Positions 25,903 through 33,347 of a DNA stretch of 64,000 nucleotides are shown here, one piece after another. A program made the translations under genes and the position numbers. Within the stretch, counting starts at the first letter, position 1, and every line of letters begins with the position of its first letter. The notes below the pieces were generated by a model, which did no database searches, had not been told where the DNA came from, and worked only from the letters and a program-made list of their open reading frames with translations. This DNA comes from an uncultured bacterium (GTDB taxonomy: Bacteria > Myxococcota_A > Polyangia > Polyangiales > Houyiibacteriaceae), in NCBI GenBank assembly GCA_938024995.1, contig CALJDU010000033.1, forward strand, positions 186,001 to 250,000, in the 5' to 3' direction.

Positions 25903-25924
25903 TCGAGCGCCCAGGAGGTACGCG

Positions 25925-26101
25925 ATGCCGGTATGCAAAGGCTGTAAGGAAGAAGCAGACGAGCTGATGATCGTGAAGGTTCACGGCAAGAAGAAGAAGC
26001 TCTGCGAGGAGTGCGCCGAGATCGCCGCGGAGGAGGCCGAGATCGCTGAGATGAGCGAAGACGCGATCCGCGGGATGATGGGCTACAAGGGCAAGTGGTG
26101 A
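25925..26101 (+). CDS. Small double-CxxC zinc-ribbon-like protein
   Basis: A 58-residue frame with a strong Shine-Dalgarno AGGAGG. The sequence begins MPVCKGCKEEADELMIVKV, has a Lys-rich turn, then LCEECAEIAAEEAEIAEMSED and ends GMMGYKGKW. The two CxxC pairs, 20 residues apart, would form one zinc-binding site; the C-terminal half is an acidic helix. Such small zinc ribbons are often DNA/RNA or protein adaptors, and no family is recognised. It stands alone between the PpiC-type gene (divergent) and the esterase gene (convergent). Codon use and the ribosome-binding site strongly support expression. Confidence 0.82.
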   Translation: MPVCKGCKEEADELMIVKVHGKKKKLCEECAEIAAEEAEIAEMSEDAIRGMMGYKGKW

Positions 26102-26134
26102 GCGTTCGGATCTCGAACCGAGATCCGAACCGCT
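26101..26134. terminator. Hairpin between convergent genes
   Basis: AGCG-TTCGGATCTC and GAGATCCGAA-C-CGCT form a nearly perfect 14-bp stem (one bulged C) with loop GAACC. It starts at the last base of the CxxC gene and lies 8 nt before the end of the convergent esterase gene. There is no T tract, so it may act as a bidirectional end-protecting hairpin rather than a classical terminator. Confidence 0.6.
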
Positions 26135-26141
26135 CTACCCG

Positions 26142-28676
26142 CTAGTCCGCGATCTCAAGGTCGGTCACGAAGACGCTTCCCTCGTCGAAGCCCGGCAGGA
26201 GGAACTCCAGCTCGATCGCCACGAGCCGCGACAGATCCACGCGCTCGGCGAGCGGCTGAAGCGGGAAGCGGAACGTCTGCAGCGCTTCACGGTTGAAGGT
26301 CGGCGCGAAGAGATGACCGAGGCGCCCCAGCTGACTGATCCGCGTCTGCGCGCTGTCCCCGCTCGCGTCCTCCACGCGCACCACGAAGTCCAAGACCTCG
26401 CGTCCGGTGTTGAGCGTCGCGTTGCGGGTGGACGCGCGGAGCGACACCGCGGTGGCCTCGCTGGCGTCGACCTCGCCGAGCTCAAAACGCGCGACTCCCG
26501 TCTCGTCTTGCCACGCGAGCACCACGCCCGACTTCAGCCCGTGTATGAGCGAGCGCCCGCACCCGCTCCCGCTGCAGAGTCGGTTCGCGATGAGGTCCGT
26601 GTAGGTGTTCGACTCGCCCAAGAGGTTTCGGTTGGGCGCGCCTGGCGCCTCGAGGTCATCGACGTAGGTGCCGCTCTCGCTCTGGTACGACCAGCGCAGC
26701 TCGAGATCGTCTTGGCCCGCCCAGGTCGTGAGCCACTCCGGGGTCGCGGCGTCCGCGCGTTCGAAGGCCGCCAGCTCGACATCATCGCTCGGTGACACCG
26801 GGACTGTCCCCGCGAACCACTCCGAGAGGATGCCCTCGAAGCTGCCGCGCTGCGCGGAGCCCCCCAAGCGACCCGTGGTGCACACGCGCTGACCGTCATC
26901 GGCGGTCCACTCCGTGTTGTAGAAGTTGTGGTTCGCGGCGACGATCAAGACCTGCGACCGGATCTCATCATCTTCCGTGCCCAAACCGCGATCGTAGATG
27001 TCGACCCCGATCAGATTGCTGACGTCGCCGTCGCAACCTGGGAGCAATACCGCGTAGGCCGAGCCGCTCGGGTCCGCGTCATGAAAGTCGGTCGGCGCGA
27101 GCGCAAAAATCGACTCGACGTTCAGCCCAGCGATCGGGGTCCGCTCGAGCGCCTCGGGGACGCTCGAGACCGCGTCACCTCCGCGCGAGTGCCCCATGAG
27201 ACCGACGCGCGAGACATCGACGCGATCCACGAAGCGAGACCCGAACGGACCGCCCGCGCGCTCGCTCCACGACACCCAACGTCGAAGGTGCTCCAAGATG
27301 AGCTGCGTGCGCTCGGCGATGAAGTCCGCGCGACAGTTCATCGCGTTGCCGCTGATGCTGACGGTGACGTATCCCTGCGCGGCCAACGTCTCCTGGAGGT
27401 AAATGTAGCCCTCCGCGTTCGGCGTGGTCTCGAGCCGGCCGTCCGGGCACTCATGGTCGACAGACGTCCCGCAGCCATCGTTGGTGGTGCCGGGCTGACG
27501 ACAGTTTCCGTGGTTGCCGTGCAAGAAGAGCAAGAGCGGGGTGTCGGCGGACATGGTGCGCGGGTGGCGAACCACGCCGTAGAGCGTCGTCGCGAAACCA
27601 ATGCCGGGGACGCGGACGTCCCGCAGGTCGTAGCCCGTCGCGTCAACGGCGTAGGCAGTGATGATCTGGCTCTCGCCTCCCCGCTCGCCGCGGGCGTACG
27701 CCACCACGCGGTAGAAGTTCTCGTTCGCCAAGAGCGGCTCGTCGGTGAATGTACGAACGTCGCCTGGGAGCGCGAGCACCGGGGAGAAGGGTCCCGCGGC
27801 GGAGTCGGCGCGCTCGATCACGAACTCGTCGGTGTCCTCTCCATCCGCCGACCACGCCAGCGTCACCACGGTCGCCCCGCCTTCGCGCTGCGCGCTGATC
27901 AGGCGCGCGTCCGGCGCGAAGGCGTCCAACACCTCGACCATCGTCTCGCACGACGCTTCGTTGCCGGCCGTATCCTCCGCGCGATGCACGATAGCGTGAA
28001 CCCCACGCTCGGCCGGAACCTCATCGCTCGTCAACGTCACGTCCGCGCAGAGGTCGCGCGCGGTCGCCGCGGGTACGTACACCGCGTCAGGGCTCGCGCG
28101 CACAAAGACGCGCTCCGCCTCGCAGGAAACAGTTGGCGGAACGGAGTCGGCGATCGCGACCGTCGTCTCACACGAAGACGACCCCGAGCGGAACGTCACG
28201 ACCGTCTCGCCCAACGCGAACGCATCGGGGCCATCGCTCTCGACGGCGCCGTCTGCGCACCCAAACGTCGCTGGCTCAGGTACGGACACGCGGGTCGTCT
28301 CACCGGTGCACTCCGTCTGCACGGAGGGCGCGCAGCGAAGGGAGGCCTCGACGTCGGGCACGACGGCGACGAGTGAACAGCTGGCGGTACGCGCCCCGGA
28401 GGTCGCGGTGCACGCCACGTCGATGTCGCCGCCCGAGAGCGCCGCGACGCTTGGGTCACACGAGATCACGAGGTCGGCACCGCCGCGCGCTTCGACCCCG
28501 AACACAGCCGCGTCGTCACCGGTCAGGTCATCGCAGCCGAGGGTGACGCGGTCGGGACAGAAGATCTCGAGCGGCGTCGTCACGTCGGGCATCGCGTCCG
28601 TTCCGCCATCGTCGTCGTCGCCGCAGCCGACGAGCCCGAGAACCAAGAGCACCGCGAAGAGATGTCGCGTGTTCAT
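26142..28676 (-). CDS. Lipoprotein with HYR-like/fibronectin-like domains and an alpha/beta-hydrolase domain
   Basis: 844 residues. The lipobox is GLVGCGDDDDGG. Residues about 35-265 hold disulfide-rich beta modules of HYR type (FPxxx-like LEIFCPDRVTLGCDD; ADSVPPTVSCEAERVFV; HRAEDTAGNEASCE). A fibronectin-III-like segment (EFVIERADSAAGPFSPV ... NFYRVVAYARGERGG) follows. From about residue 355 an alpha/beta hydrolase appears, with PLLLFLHGNHGNCRQ and the nucleophile elbow GLMGHSRGGDAVSS, followed by a lid-containing region and a C-terminal beta domain. It is likely a surface esterase or depolymerase; substrate unknown. It overlaps the upstream lipoprotein gene by 4 nt (ATGA). Confidence 0.88.
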   Translation of the reverse strand: MNTRHLFAVLLVLGLVGCGDDDDGGTDAMPDVTTPLEIFCPDRVTLGCDDLTGDDAAVFGVEARGGADLVISCDPSVAALSGGDIDVACTATSGARTASCSLVAVVPDVEASLRCAPSVQTECTGETTRVSVPEPATFGCADGAVESDGPDAFALGETVVTFRSGSSSCETTVAIADSVPPTVSCEAERVFVRASPDAVYVPAATARDLCADVTLTSDEVPAERGVHAIVHRAEDTAGNEASCETMVEVLDAFAPDARLISAQREGGATVVTLAWSADGEDTDEFVIERADSAAGPFSPVLALPGDVRTFTDEPLLANENFYRVVAYARGERGGESQIITAYAVDATGYDLRDVRVPGIGFATTLYGVVRHPRTMSADTPLLLFLHGNHGNCRQPGTTNDGCGTSVDHECPDGRLETTPNAEGYIYLQETLAAQGYVTVSISGNAMNCRADFIAERTQLILEHLRRWVSWSERAGGPFGSRFVDRVDVSRVGLMGHSRGGDAVSSVPEALERTPIAGLNVESIFALAPTDFHDADPSGSAYAVLLPGCDGDVSNLIGVDIYDRGLGTEDDEIRSQVLIVAANHNFYNTEWTADDGQRVCTTGRLGGSAQRGSFEGILSEWFAGTVPVSPSDDVELAAFERADAATPEWLTTWAGQDDLELRWSYQSESGTYVDDLEAPGAPNRNLLGESNTYTDLIANRLCSGSGCGRSLIHGLKSGVVLAWQDETGVARFELGEVDASEATAVSLRASTRNATLNTGREVLDFVVRVEDASGDSAQTRISQLGRLGHLFAPTFNREALQTFRFPLQPLAERVDLSRLVAIELEFLLPGFDEGSVFVTDLEIAD

Positions 28677-29200
28677 GGCAGCTCCAAGGATTGCGTCAGG
28701 ACAACCGGTGCTTCATCGCCATAGCGAAGCGAGACGACTTGCCCGCGCGCCGCGTCTCCCGCGTCCGCGCCCAACGTAAAGCGAAGCACGAACGGGCTCG
28801 GGTACGTGTACTGCGTCAGCCGGAGCTCGCCCACGGTCAGGAAGGGGTCGAGCGCGCGCGCAGGAAACGCGTTGCCGTCGAGATCAAAGAAGAGCACATC
28901 ACCGGTGGCCTTGCCCCCGCGCCCATCTTCGGCTTCGTCGGCGGTTCCGCGGGTCACGGTCAGCGCGCTCTCGTGAGCCGTCGCCACCTGATCCACCTGA
29001 TCCACCTGCGGGTCTTCCGTCGCGGCCGCCCGCGCTTCCAGATCCGCGCGTGTCGTGCCACCTCGCGCGACCTCGCTTCCCCCGCTCTCTTCGGTCAGGC
29101 TGCCTTCCGCCGCGGGCGGCGGCTCTTGTGAACACGCAAAGAAAAATGGAAGCGCGGCGAGAAGCGAAGCGCGGCGGCGATGAAGGGCGGGAGAAAACAC
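28673..29200 (-). CDS. Small lipoprotein of unknown function
   Basis: 175 residues from a GTG at 29200, preceded by TACGGT 5 nt upstream. Signal SLLAALPFFFACSQE has a lipobox (FFAC). A low-complexity Gly/Ala/Glu region contains QVDQVDQV, encoded by a short tandem repeat (GATCCACCT units near 28990). The C-terminal part (VLFFDLDGNAFPARALDPFLTVGELRLTQYTYPS) looks like a beta domain. No family is recognised. The coding region overlaps the esterase gene, so the two are coupled and the lipoprotein may assist or localise with the esterase. Confidence 0.75.
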   Translation of the reverse strand: MFSPALHRRRASLLAALPFFFACSQEPPPAAEGSLTEESGGSEVARGGTTRADLEARAAATEDPQVDQVDQVATAHESALTVTRGTADEAEDGRGGKATGDVLFFDLDGNAFPARALDPFLTVGELRLTQYTYPSPFVLRFTLGADAGDAARGQVVSLRYGDEAPVVLTQSLELP

Positions 29201-29205
29201 GCCCG

Positions 29206-29211
29206 ACCGTA
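29206..29211 (-). promoter_or_regulatory. TANNNT -10-like element before the small lipoprotein gene
   Basis: TACGGT ends 5 nt before the GTG at 29200. Confidence 0.35.
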
Positions 29212-29254
29212 CCGCATTCCGACCAACTTCAGGGACGCTCTCGTCCGACGGCTC

Positions 29255-30175
29255 TCACGCTTTTGGAGGAAGCCCGATCAACGACGAGTCCGCTTCCACG
29301 ACGCGCGCCGCATGCGGGAGCGGCTCGATCCCGCCACCGTGAAGCTCCGCGTAGACACGCGTGAAGTGCGCCCCCACGAAAAAGATCTGCGCTGAGTAGT
29401 AAACCCAGAGCAACACCACGACGAGTGAACCCGCGGCGCCATACGTCGACCCAGGACTGGCGTGCGTCAGGTAAGCGCCGATGATGTAGCCGCCGACCCC
29501 GGCCAGCAGCGAGGTCACCGACGCGCCGAGGTACGCGTCCCGCCAACGCAGACGCGCGTCCGGGAGAACCCGAAACGCGATCGCGATCAGGAACGAGAGC
29601 ACCAGCTGCATCGCGATGAACTCGAGCACACGGGTCGCGCGCGGCACATCATCAAAGAAGTGGGAAGCGTACTGCAGCCACGACTTCGCGAACGCGCCGA
29701 CCAGCATCGCGAAGCCCACCAACACCACCATCACGAACGCGAGGACGTTCTTGCGGAGGTTCCGGAAGGCGCGCATTTTAAACGTCGCGTTTGAGCGCGC
29801 GCTCACGCGGAAGACGTGGTTGAGCGCGGAGCGCAACGTCAGGAAGAGCCGCGCCGACGTAATGACGATAAAGGCGACGCTCACGAAGGTCGCCCAGTAC
29901 GTCTGCGGGTGCTCGCTCGCTCGGTCCGCGACGTCCATGAAAAACGTCGCTTGCTCCTCGCCGATCAAGATCCCAACGCGCTGCTCGATGTCTTCCCGCG
30001 CGACTTCCCGCCCGACGACCGCGCCCGCGACCACCACCGCGATCACGCCGAAAGGCGCGGTCGCCAAGATCGCGAAGAACGCGACCGCTCCGGAGAGCAT
30101 CGCGCCATCGTGCCGCCGGTACGCGAGCCAGGTCTGGCTGACCACGTTCCCGAGAACGCGAAGCCTCGCCTTCAT
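29255..30175 (-). CDS. YihY/virulence factor BrkB family membrane protein
   Basis: An ATG at 30175 overlaps the carboxypeptidase stop (ATGA) and gives 306 residues. There are six TM helices, with the family's typical elements: SQTWLAYRRHDGAMLSGAVAFFAILATAP at the N-terminus, GVIAVVVAGAVVG, SLVVVLLWVYYSAQIFFVGAHFTRVYAE at the C-terminus. YihY/BrkB proteins (once mis-annotated as RNase BN) are inner-membrane proteins of unclear role, sometimes linked to serum resistance. Its coupling to a secreted-type carboxypeptidase gene does not clarify function. Confidence 0.92.
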   Translation of the reverse strand: MKARLRVLGNVVSQTWLAYRRHDGAMLSGAVAFFAILATAPFGVIAVVVAGAVVGREVAREDIEQRVGILIGEEQATFFMDVADRASEHPQTYWATFVSVAFIVITSARLFLTLRSALNHVFRVSARSNATFKMRAFRNLRKNVLAFVMVVLVGFAMLVGAFAKSWLQYASHFFDDVPRATRVLEFIAMQLVLSFLIAIAFRVLPDARLRWRDAYLGASVTSLLAGVGGYIIGAYLTHASPGSTYGAAGSLVVVLLWVYYSAQIFFVGAHFTRVYAELHGGGIEPLPHAARVVEADSSLIGLPPKA

Positions 30176-31869
30176 CGCAAGCTCAAGCTGTGCGTGTAGA
30201 CGCCCACCCGACAACCCGAAACCCGCGCGGTGGCGTCCGCTCCTCCGCGCACGAGGAAACGCGCGACGCGACGCGCGGTCGTCCCGCGGGTGCGGAGAAT
30301 GTATGGCGCCCCGTGACCGGACTCGAGCCCGCGCCCATACCCGTCGAGGTGCCCAAGGTCGACACGCGCGGGCCCCTCGATCTCTCCATCCGACGAGAGC
30401 GACACGACGAGGTCGGCGTTGATCGGGAGCGCGCCAGACCCCGGCAAGACCTGGGTCCCGAGGTAGCCGCGGTTCTCTACCGTGACGATCACCTCTGCCA
30501 GATCATCGCCGAGCGGACGCGTCTTCATGTCGACGTGGACCCGTGGCGCCATCGCGGCGGCGCGCAAGAACATCGCGACCTGCCCGCGGCAAATCTCGGC
30601 CAAGCGATCTTCCGGTGGGTTCCAGATCCCGAAGCGCGGATCGAGCCCGCCGACCTCGACTTTGCCCAGCTGAGGATGCGTGACCTCGCGCCAGGGACGA
30701 TGACAGCGACCTGCGTTGTGATCGCGGTCCCATTCGAAGAAGCGCTCAAGCGCACCGTCGTCGAAGCGGGAGTAGCGATCGACGAAGCGCTTGTCGTGCG
30801 TGACGCCGATCTGTTCGAAGAAGTCCCAGAGCTCGCAGACCCACGTGATCGCGCCGCGTTGGTGGTAGACCCACGCGGTCAGGTCGCCCGCGATCGGGGT
30901 GTCGGGGGAGTACGTGAACTGCTCAAAGCCGCTCACCATCGGGTAGCCAGTGTGCTCTTCCGCCCACGCCTCGAGCTGACGATAGATCGCGAGCGACTCT
31001 TGGTTCATCTTCCCATCGGGGACGTCGCCGCGCGGACGGATGTGCACGCCGCCGAACGTGTGGAGGTTGAGCCACAGGAAAATCTCAGGGCGCGCCAACG
31101 CCGCGTCGATCACGGCGCGCGACTCGGGCTCGCTCCCGGGGAAACCTCCCGCGCCGATCTGCTTCGGTTCCGGCGCCCACCCATGCGGGAAGTTGCGGTT
31201 CAGGTCCGGGTCGTTGTCCGCGAGGTAGGTCGGGGTTGGGATCGTGACGCCGTCGTAGTTCTCGATCACGGCTTCCGGGTACACCTTGTAGAAGGGCCCC
31301 TCGTCGGTCACGCTTCGCGGCCGCATCCCGTGCTCGGACTCAACGAGCTCGCCGGTGGGATCCTCAACGCGCATCAGGAGCGCGAGACCGTCCCCGTCGA
31401 GATCTTGTCCCCGCCAGCGCGCCGTCTCCTGACCCGGCCGCTCGTCGCGCGGCACCGAGCGGATGAAGCGCCCTTGAGTGAGCACAGCTTCGGCTCCGTC
31501 GGGCGACATCCGAGGCATCACGCAGACGTGAATGTCACGGAGCACCTCGGCGACCGGAGCCGGGAGGTTTGACTCACCGGTCGCGTGAAACCGGAGCACC
31601 GCGTGGGCGATCGCGAGGGCGACGTTGGTCCCGCAAAGCTCGGAGGCGTGCATGTTGGCGTCGACCCATGCGATGGGGCGCTTCTCGTCCAGCGCGGTCC
31701 CGATCGTCAACAGCCAGACATCGCGCCCCTCCGGCGTCTTCGCGAGAGAGGTCAGCCGCGCGAGCGTTGGATGTGACGCGGCCCAATCCGTCAGGACGGC
31801 CGTCATCGAGTCGTAGTCGAGGTAACGCTGGGTGAACGAAGGGGGCGAGAGCGGCTCGAGAGAAGGCAC
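30172..31869 (-). CDS. M14-family zinc carboxypeptidase
   Basis: 565 residues from a GTG at 31869 (TAAGCT 6 nt upstream). Zinc ligands are His74 and Glu77 in ANMHASELCG and His270 in WLNLHTFGG; LNRNF (residues 224-228) holds the Asn-Arg substrate-binding pair; the catalytic Glu is Glu346 in WVCELWDFFE. This matches the carboxypeptidase A/M14 fold. No signal peptide is visible, so it is probably cytoplasmic or exported non-classically. A C-terminal beta-sandwich domain (residues about 440-565) follows the catalytic part. The substrate is unknown. The gene overlaps the YihY-type gene by 4 nt. Confidence 0.92.
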   Translation of the reverse strand: MPSLEPLSPPSFTQRYLDYDSMTAVLTDWAASHPTLARLTSLAKTPEGRDVWLLTIGTALDEKRPIAWVDANMHASELCGTNVALAIAHAVLRFHATGESNLPAPVAEVLRDIHVCVMPRMSPDGAEAVLTQGRFIRSVPRDERPGQETARWRGQDLDGDGLALLMRVEDPTGELVESEHGMRPRSVTDEGPFYKVYPEAVIENYDGVTIPTPTYLADNDPDLNRNFPHGWAPEPKQIGAGGFPGSEPESRAVIDAALARPEIFLWLNLHTFGGVHIRPRGDVPDGKMNQESLAIYRQLEAWAEEHTGYPMVSGFEQFTYSPDTPIAGDLTAWVYHQRGAITWVCELWDFFEQIGVTHDKRFVDRYSRFDDGALERFFEWDRDHNAGRCHRPWREVTHPQLGKVEVGGLDPRFGIWNPPEDRLAEICRGQVAMFLRAAAMAPRVHVDMKTRPLGDDLAEVIVTVENRGYLGTQVLPGSGALPINADLVVSLSSDGEIEGPARVDLGHLDGYGRGLESGHGAPYILRTRGTTARRVARFLVRGGADATARVSGCRVGVYTHSLSLR

Positions 31870-31875
31870 GGCGAG

Positions 31876-31881
31876 AGCTTA
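31876..31881 (-). promoter_or_regulatory. TANNNT -10-like element before the M14 peptidase gene
   Basis: TAAGCT ends 6 nt before the GTG at 31869. Confidence 0.35.
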
Positions 31882-31955
31882 CTTGGTTGACTGGTGCTTC
31901 ATGACGAAAACCGTGAACCGCGCTCCTTTGCCGAGCAGGGTCGCGCCCCGTGTGG

Positions 31956-33236
31956 TCAGTCGCGCTCGTCTTCGCGAACCCCGATCGGCGCAGAGGCGAT
32001 CAGCGAGCGGTAGCGCCCGTGACCTTCACCATCCACGCGGTGAACGAAACCTGAAAACGCGAGGTACGAGACGAGGAAGCGCAAGTCGGTCGCCCAGGCC
32101 GGCAAGTACCGCGGGGTCAAGCACAGCCCTTCCCCGACCAACGCGCACATCGTCGGGACGTCTTCCAGCGCGAGCTTCCCGCAGAAGATCATCCGGATGC
32201 AGTCGGTGCGGTCGAGCTCCACTGCGCAGCGCACGAAGTCGTACACGCGGAGCAGCCCGTCGAGGTAGACGCCGTCTTTGGTAAAGGGCGCGCCGCCGGT
32301 CATCACGCCGCCGCGAACGACGCGTCGCGCGTCCTCAAACGCCTGTTCACGATCCTCGCCGCGCGAGACGAAGTACTGGAAGAGATCCAAGAAGTCCGCG
32401 CCGTCGAGCGACATTTGAATCGCGATGGTGCGATCGGCCAACCGCCGAAATCGCTCTGGGTCCATCGCGCCGCTCAGCATCTCGGAGAAGACCGCGATAC
32501 CCTCTTGGGTCCTCGTCGTCCCAGGGTGGCCAGCGCCGAGGATCGGGAGCCGCTTCTGACGTCGACCGTTGAGCGAGGTCGCGACGTGAACCTCCGCCTC
32601 GTGCACGATCAGCTGGCGAACGTCGTACTCCGTGAACTCCGCTCCCGCCCGGATCCGGATCCGCCGCGAGCCCGCGACCGCCTTCGCGGACAAGTCGCTC
32701 ACCACCTCGACCGTTGGGGCGTCGTCTCCAAACTTCGCGCTGACGATGGGTCGCATGCGCGCGGCCAGCTCCTCCGCGGACAAACGCTGTGCGGGCTCGC
32801 CCAGTTCGCCGGGCTGGAGCTCTTTCAACACAAGCTCCACGCGCTCGGCCAACCCGAGGGGCGTCCCGCCTCCGTCGAGGGCCGCGATGGTCGGCTTCCC
32901 ATAGAGCTCGATCGACCACTTCGAGAAGTCCGCGGTTCCGACGGCCGCGATCATTTTGGCGCCGTGCCGGACCGCGTCGATCTGCCGAAGGATCCACCGA
33001 TCGATCGGATCGCCAACGTCGAGCGTCACCGCGATCGCGTCGAGCTCCGCGAGGACCGGCTCGGCGACGAAGCGCTCGTACTCGACCTGCGGCAGCTCGC
33101 TCGCCCCCTTCGCGAAGAAGCGCGCGCGGACGCTCTTGTCCCACGCGATTCGGCGCAGGATCCGCACTGGTCGCTCGGCCTGCTTGAGCGCGGAGACCGT
33201 CGCTACGATGCGCTCTCGACGGGCGCTGCTCAGCAC
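31956..33236 (-). CDS. DUF1704 / QEGLA-motif protein (flavohemoglobin-expression-modulating family)
   Basis: 426 residues from a GTG with GGAG upstream. The region YDVRQLIVHEAEVHVATSLNG contains a metallopeptidase-like HEAEVH, and TTRTQEGIAVFSEMLSG is the QEGLA motif that names the family (TIGR02421/PF08014). The second half (DARRVVRGGVMTGGAPFTKDGVYLDGLLRVYDF) is also typical. The HExxH-like element suggests a zinc-dependent role; in characterised relatives the activity is not well defined. No flavohemoglobin gene is nearby. The gene stands alone. Confidence 0.88.
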   Translation of the reverse strand: MLSSARRERIVATVSALKQAERPVRILRRIAWDKSVRARFFAKGASELPQVEYERFVAEPVLAELDAIAVTLDVGDPIDRWILRQIDAVRHGAKMIAAVGTADFSKWSIELYGKPTIAALDGGGTPLGLAERVELVLKELQPGELGEPAQRLSAEELAARMRPIVSAKFGDDAPTVEVVSDLSAKAVAGSRRIRIRAGAEFTEYDVRQLIVHEAEVHVATSLNGRRQKRLPILGAGHPGTTRTQEGIAVFSEMLSGAMDPERFRRLADRTIAIQMSLDGADFLDLFQYFVSRGEDREQAFEDARRVVRGGVMTGGAPFTKDGVYLDGLLRVYDFVRCAVELDRTDCIRMIFCGKLALEDVPTMCALVGEGLCLTPRYLPAWATDLRFLVSYLAFSGFVHRVDGEGHGRYRSLIASAPIGVREDERD

Positions 33237-33347
33237 GCGTGAACTCCGATAGAGGGAGGCGAGGCGCGGCGGCGACTGGCGCGTTCAAGCACGGCGGCAT
33301 CGTGCCACGTCTCCGCCATCGACCAAAGCGGCAACGCCGCGGCCGCG

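Noticed and set aside
26928..28376. A 482-codon plus-strand frame
   Set aside because: Antisense shadow of the esterase lipoprotein gene; Arg-rich without structure or start signals.
28980..29010. Short tandem GATCCACCT units
   Set aside because: Only about two and a half copies inside a coding linker (QVDQVDQV); too short to be a distinct element.
30190..31572. A 460-codon plus-strand frame
   Set aside because: Antisense shadow of the M14 carboxypeptidase gene, whose zinc and catalytic residues are all visible on the minus strand.
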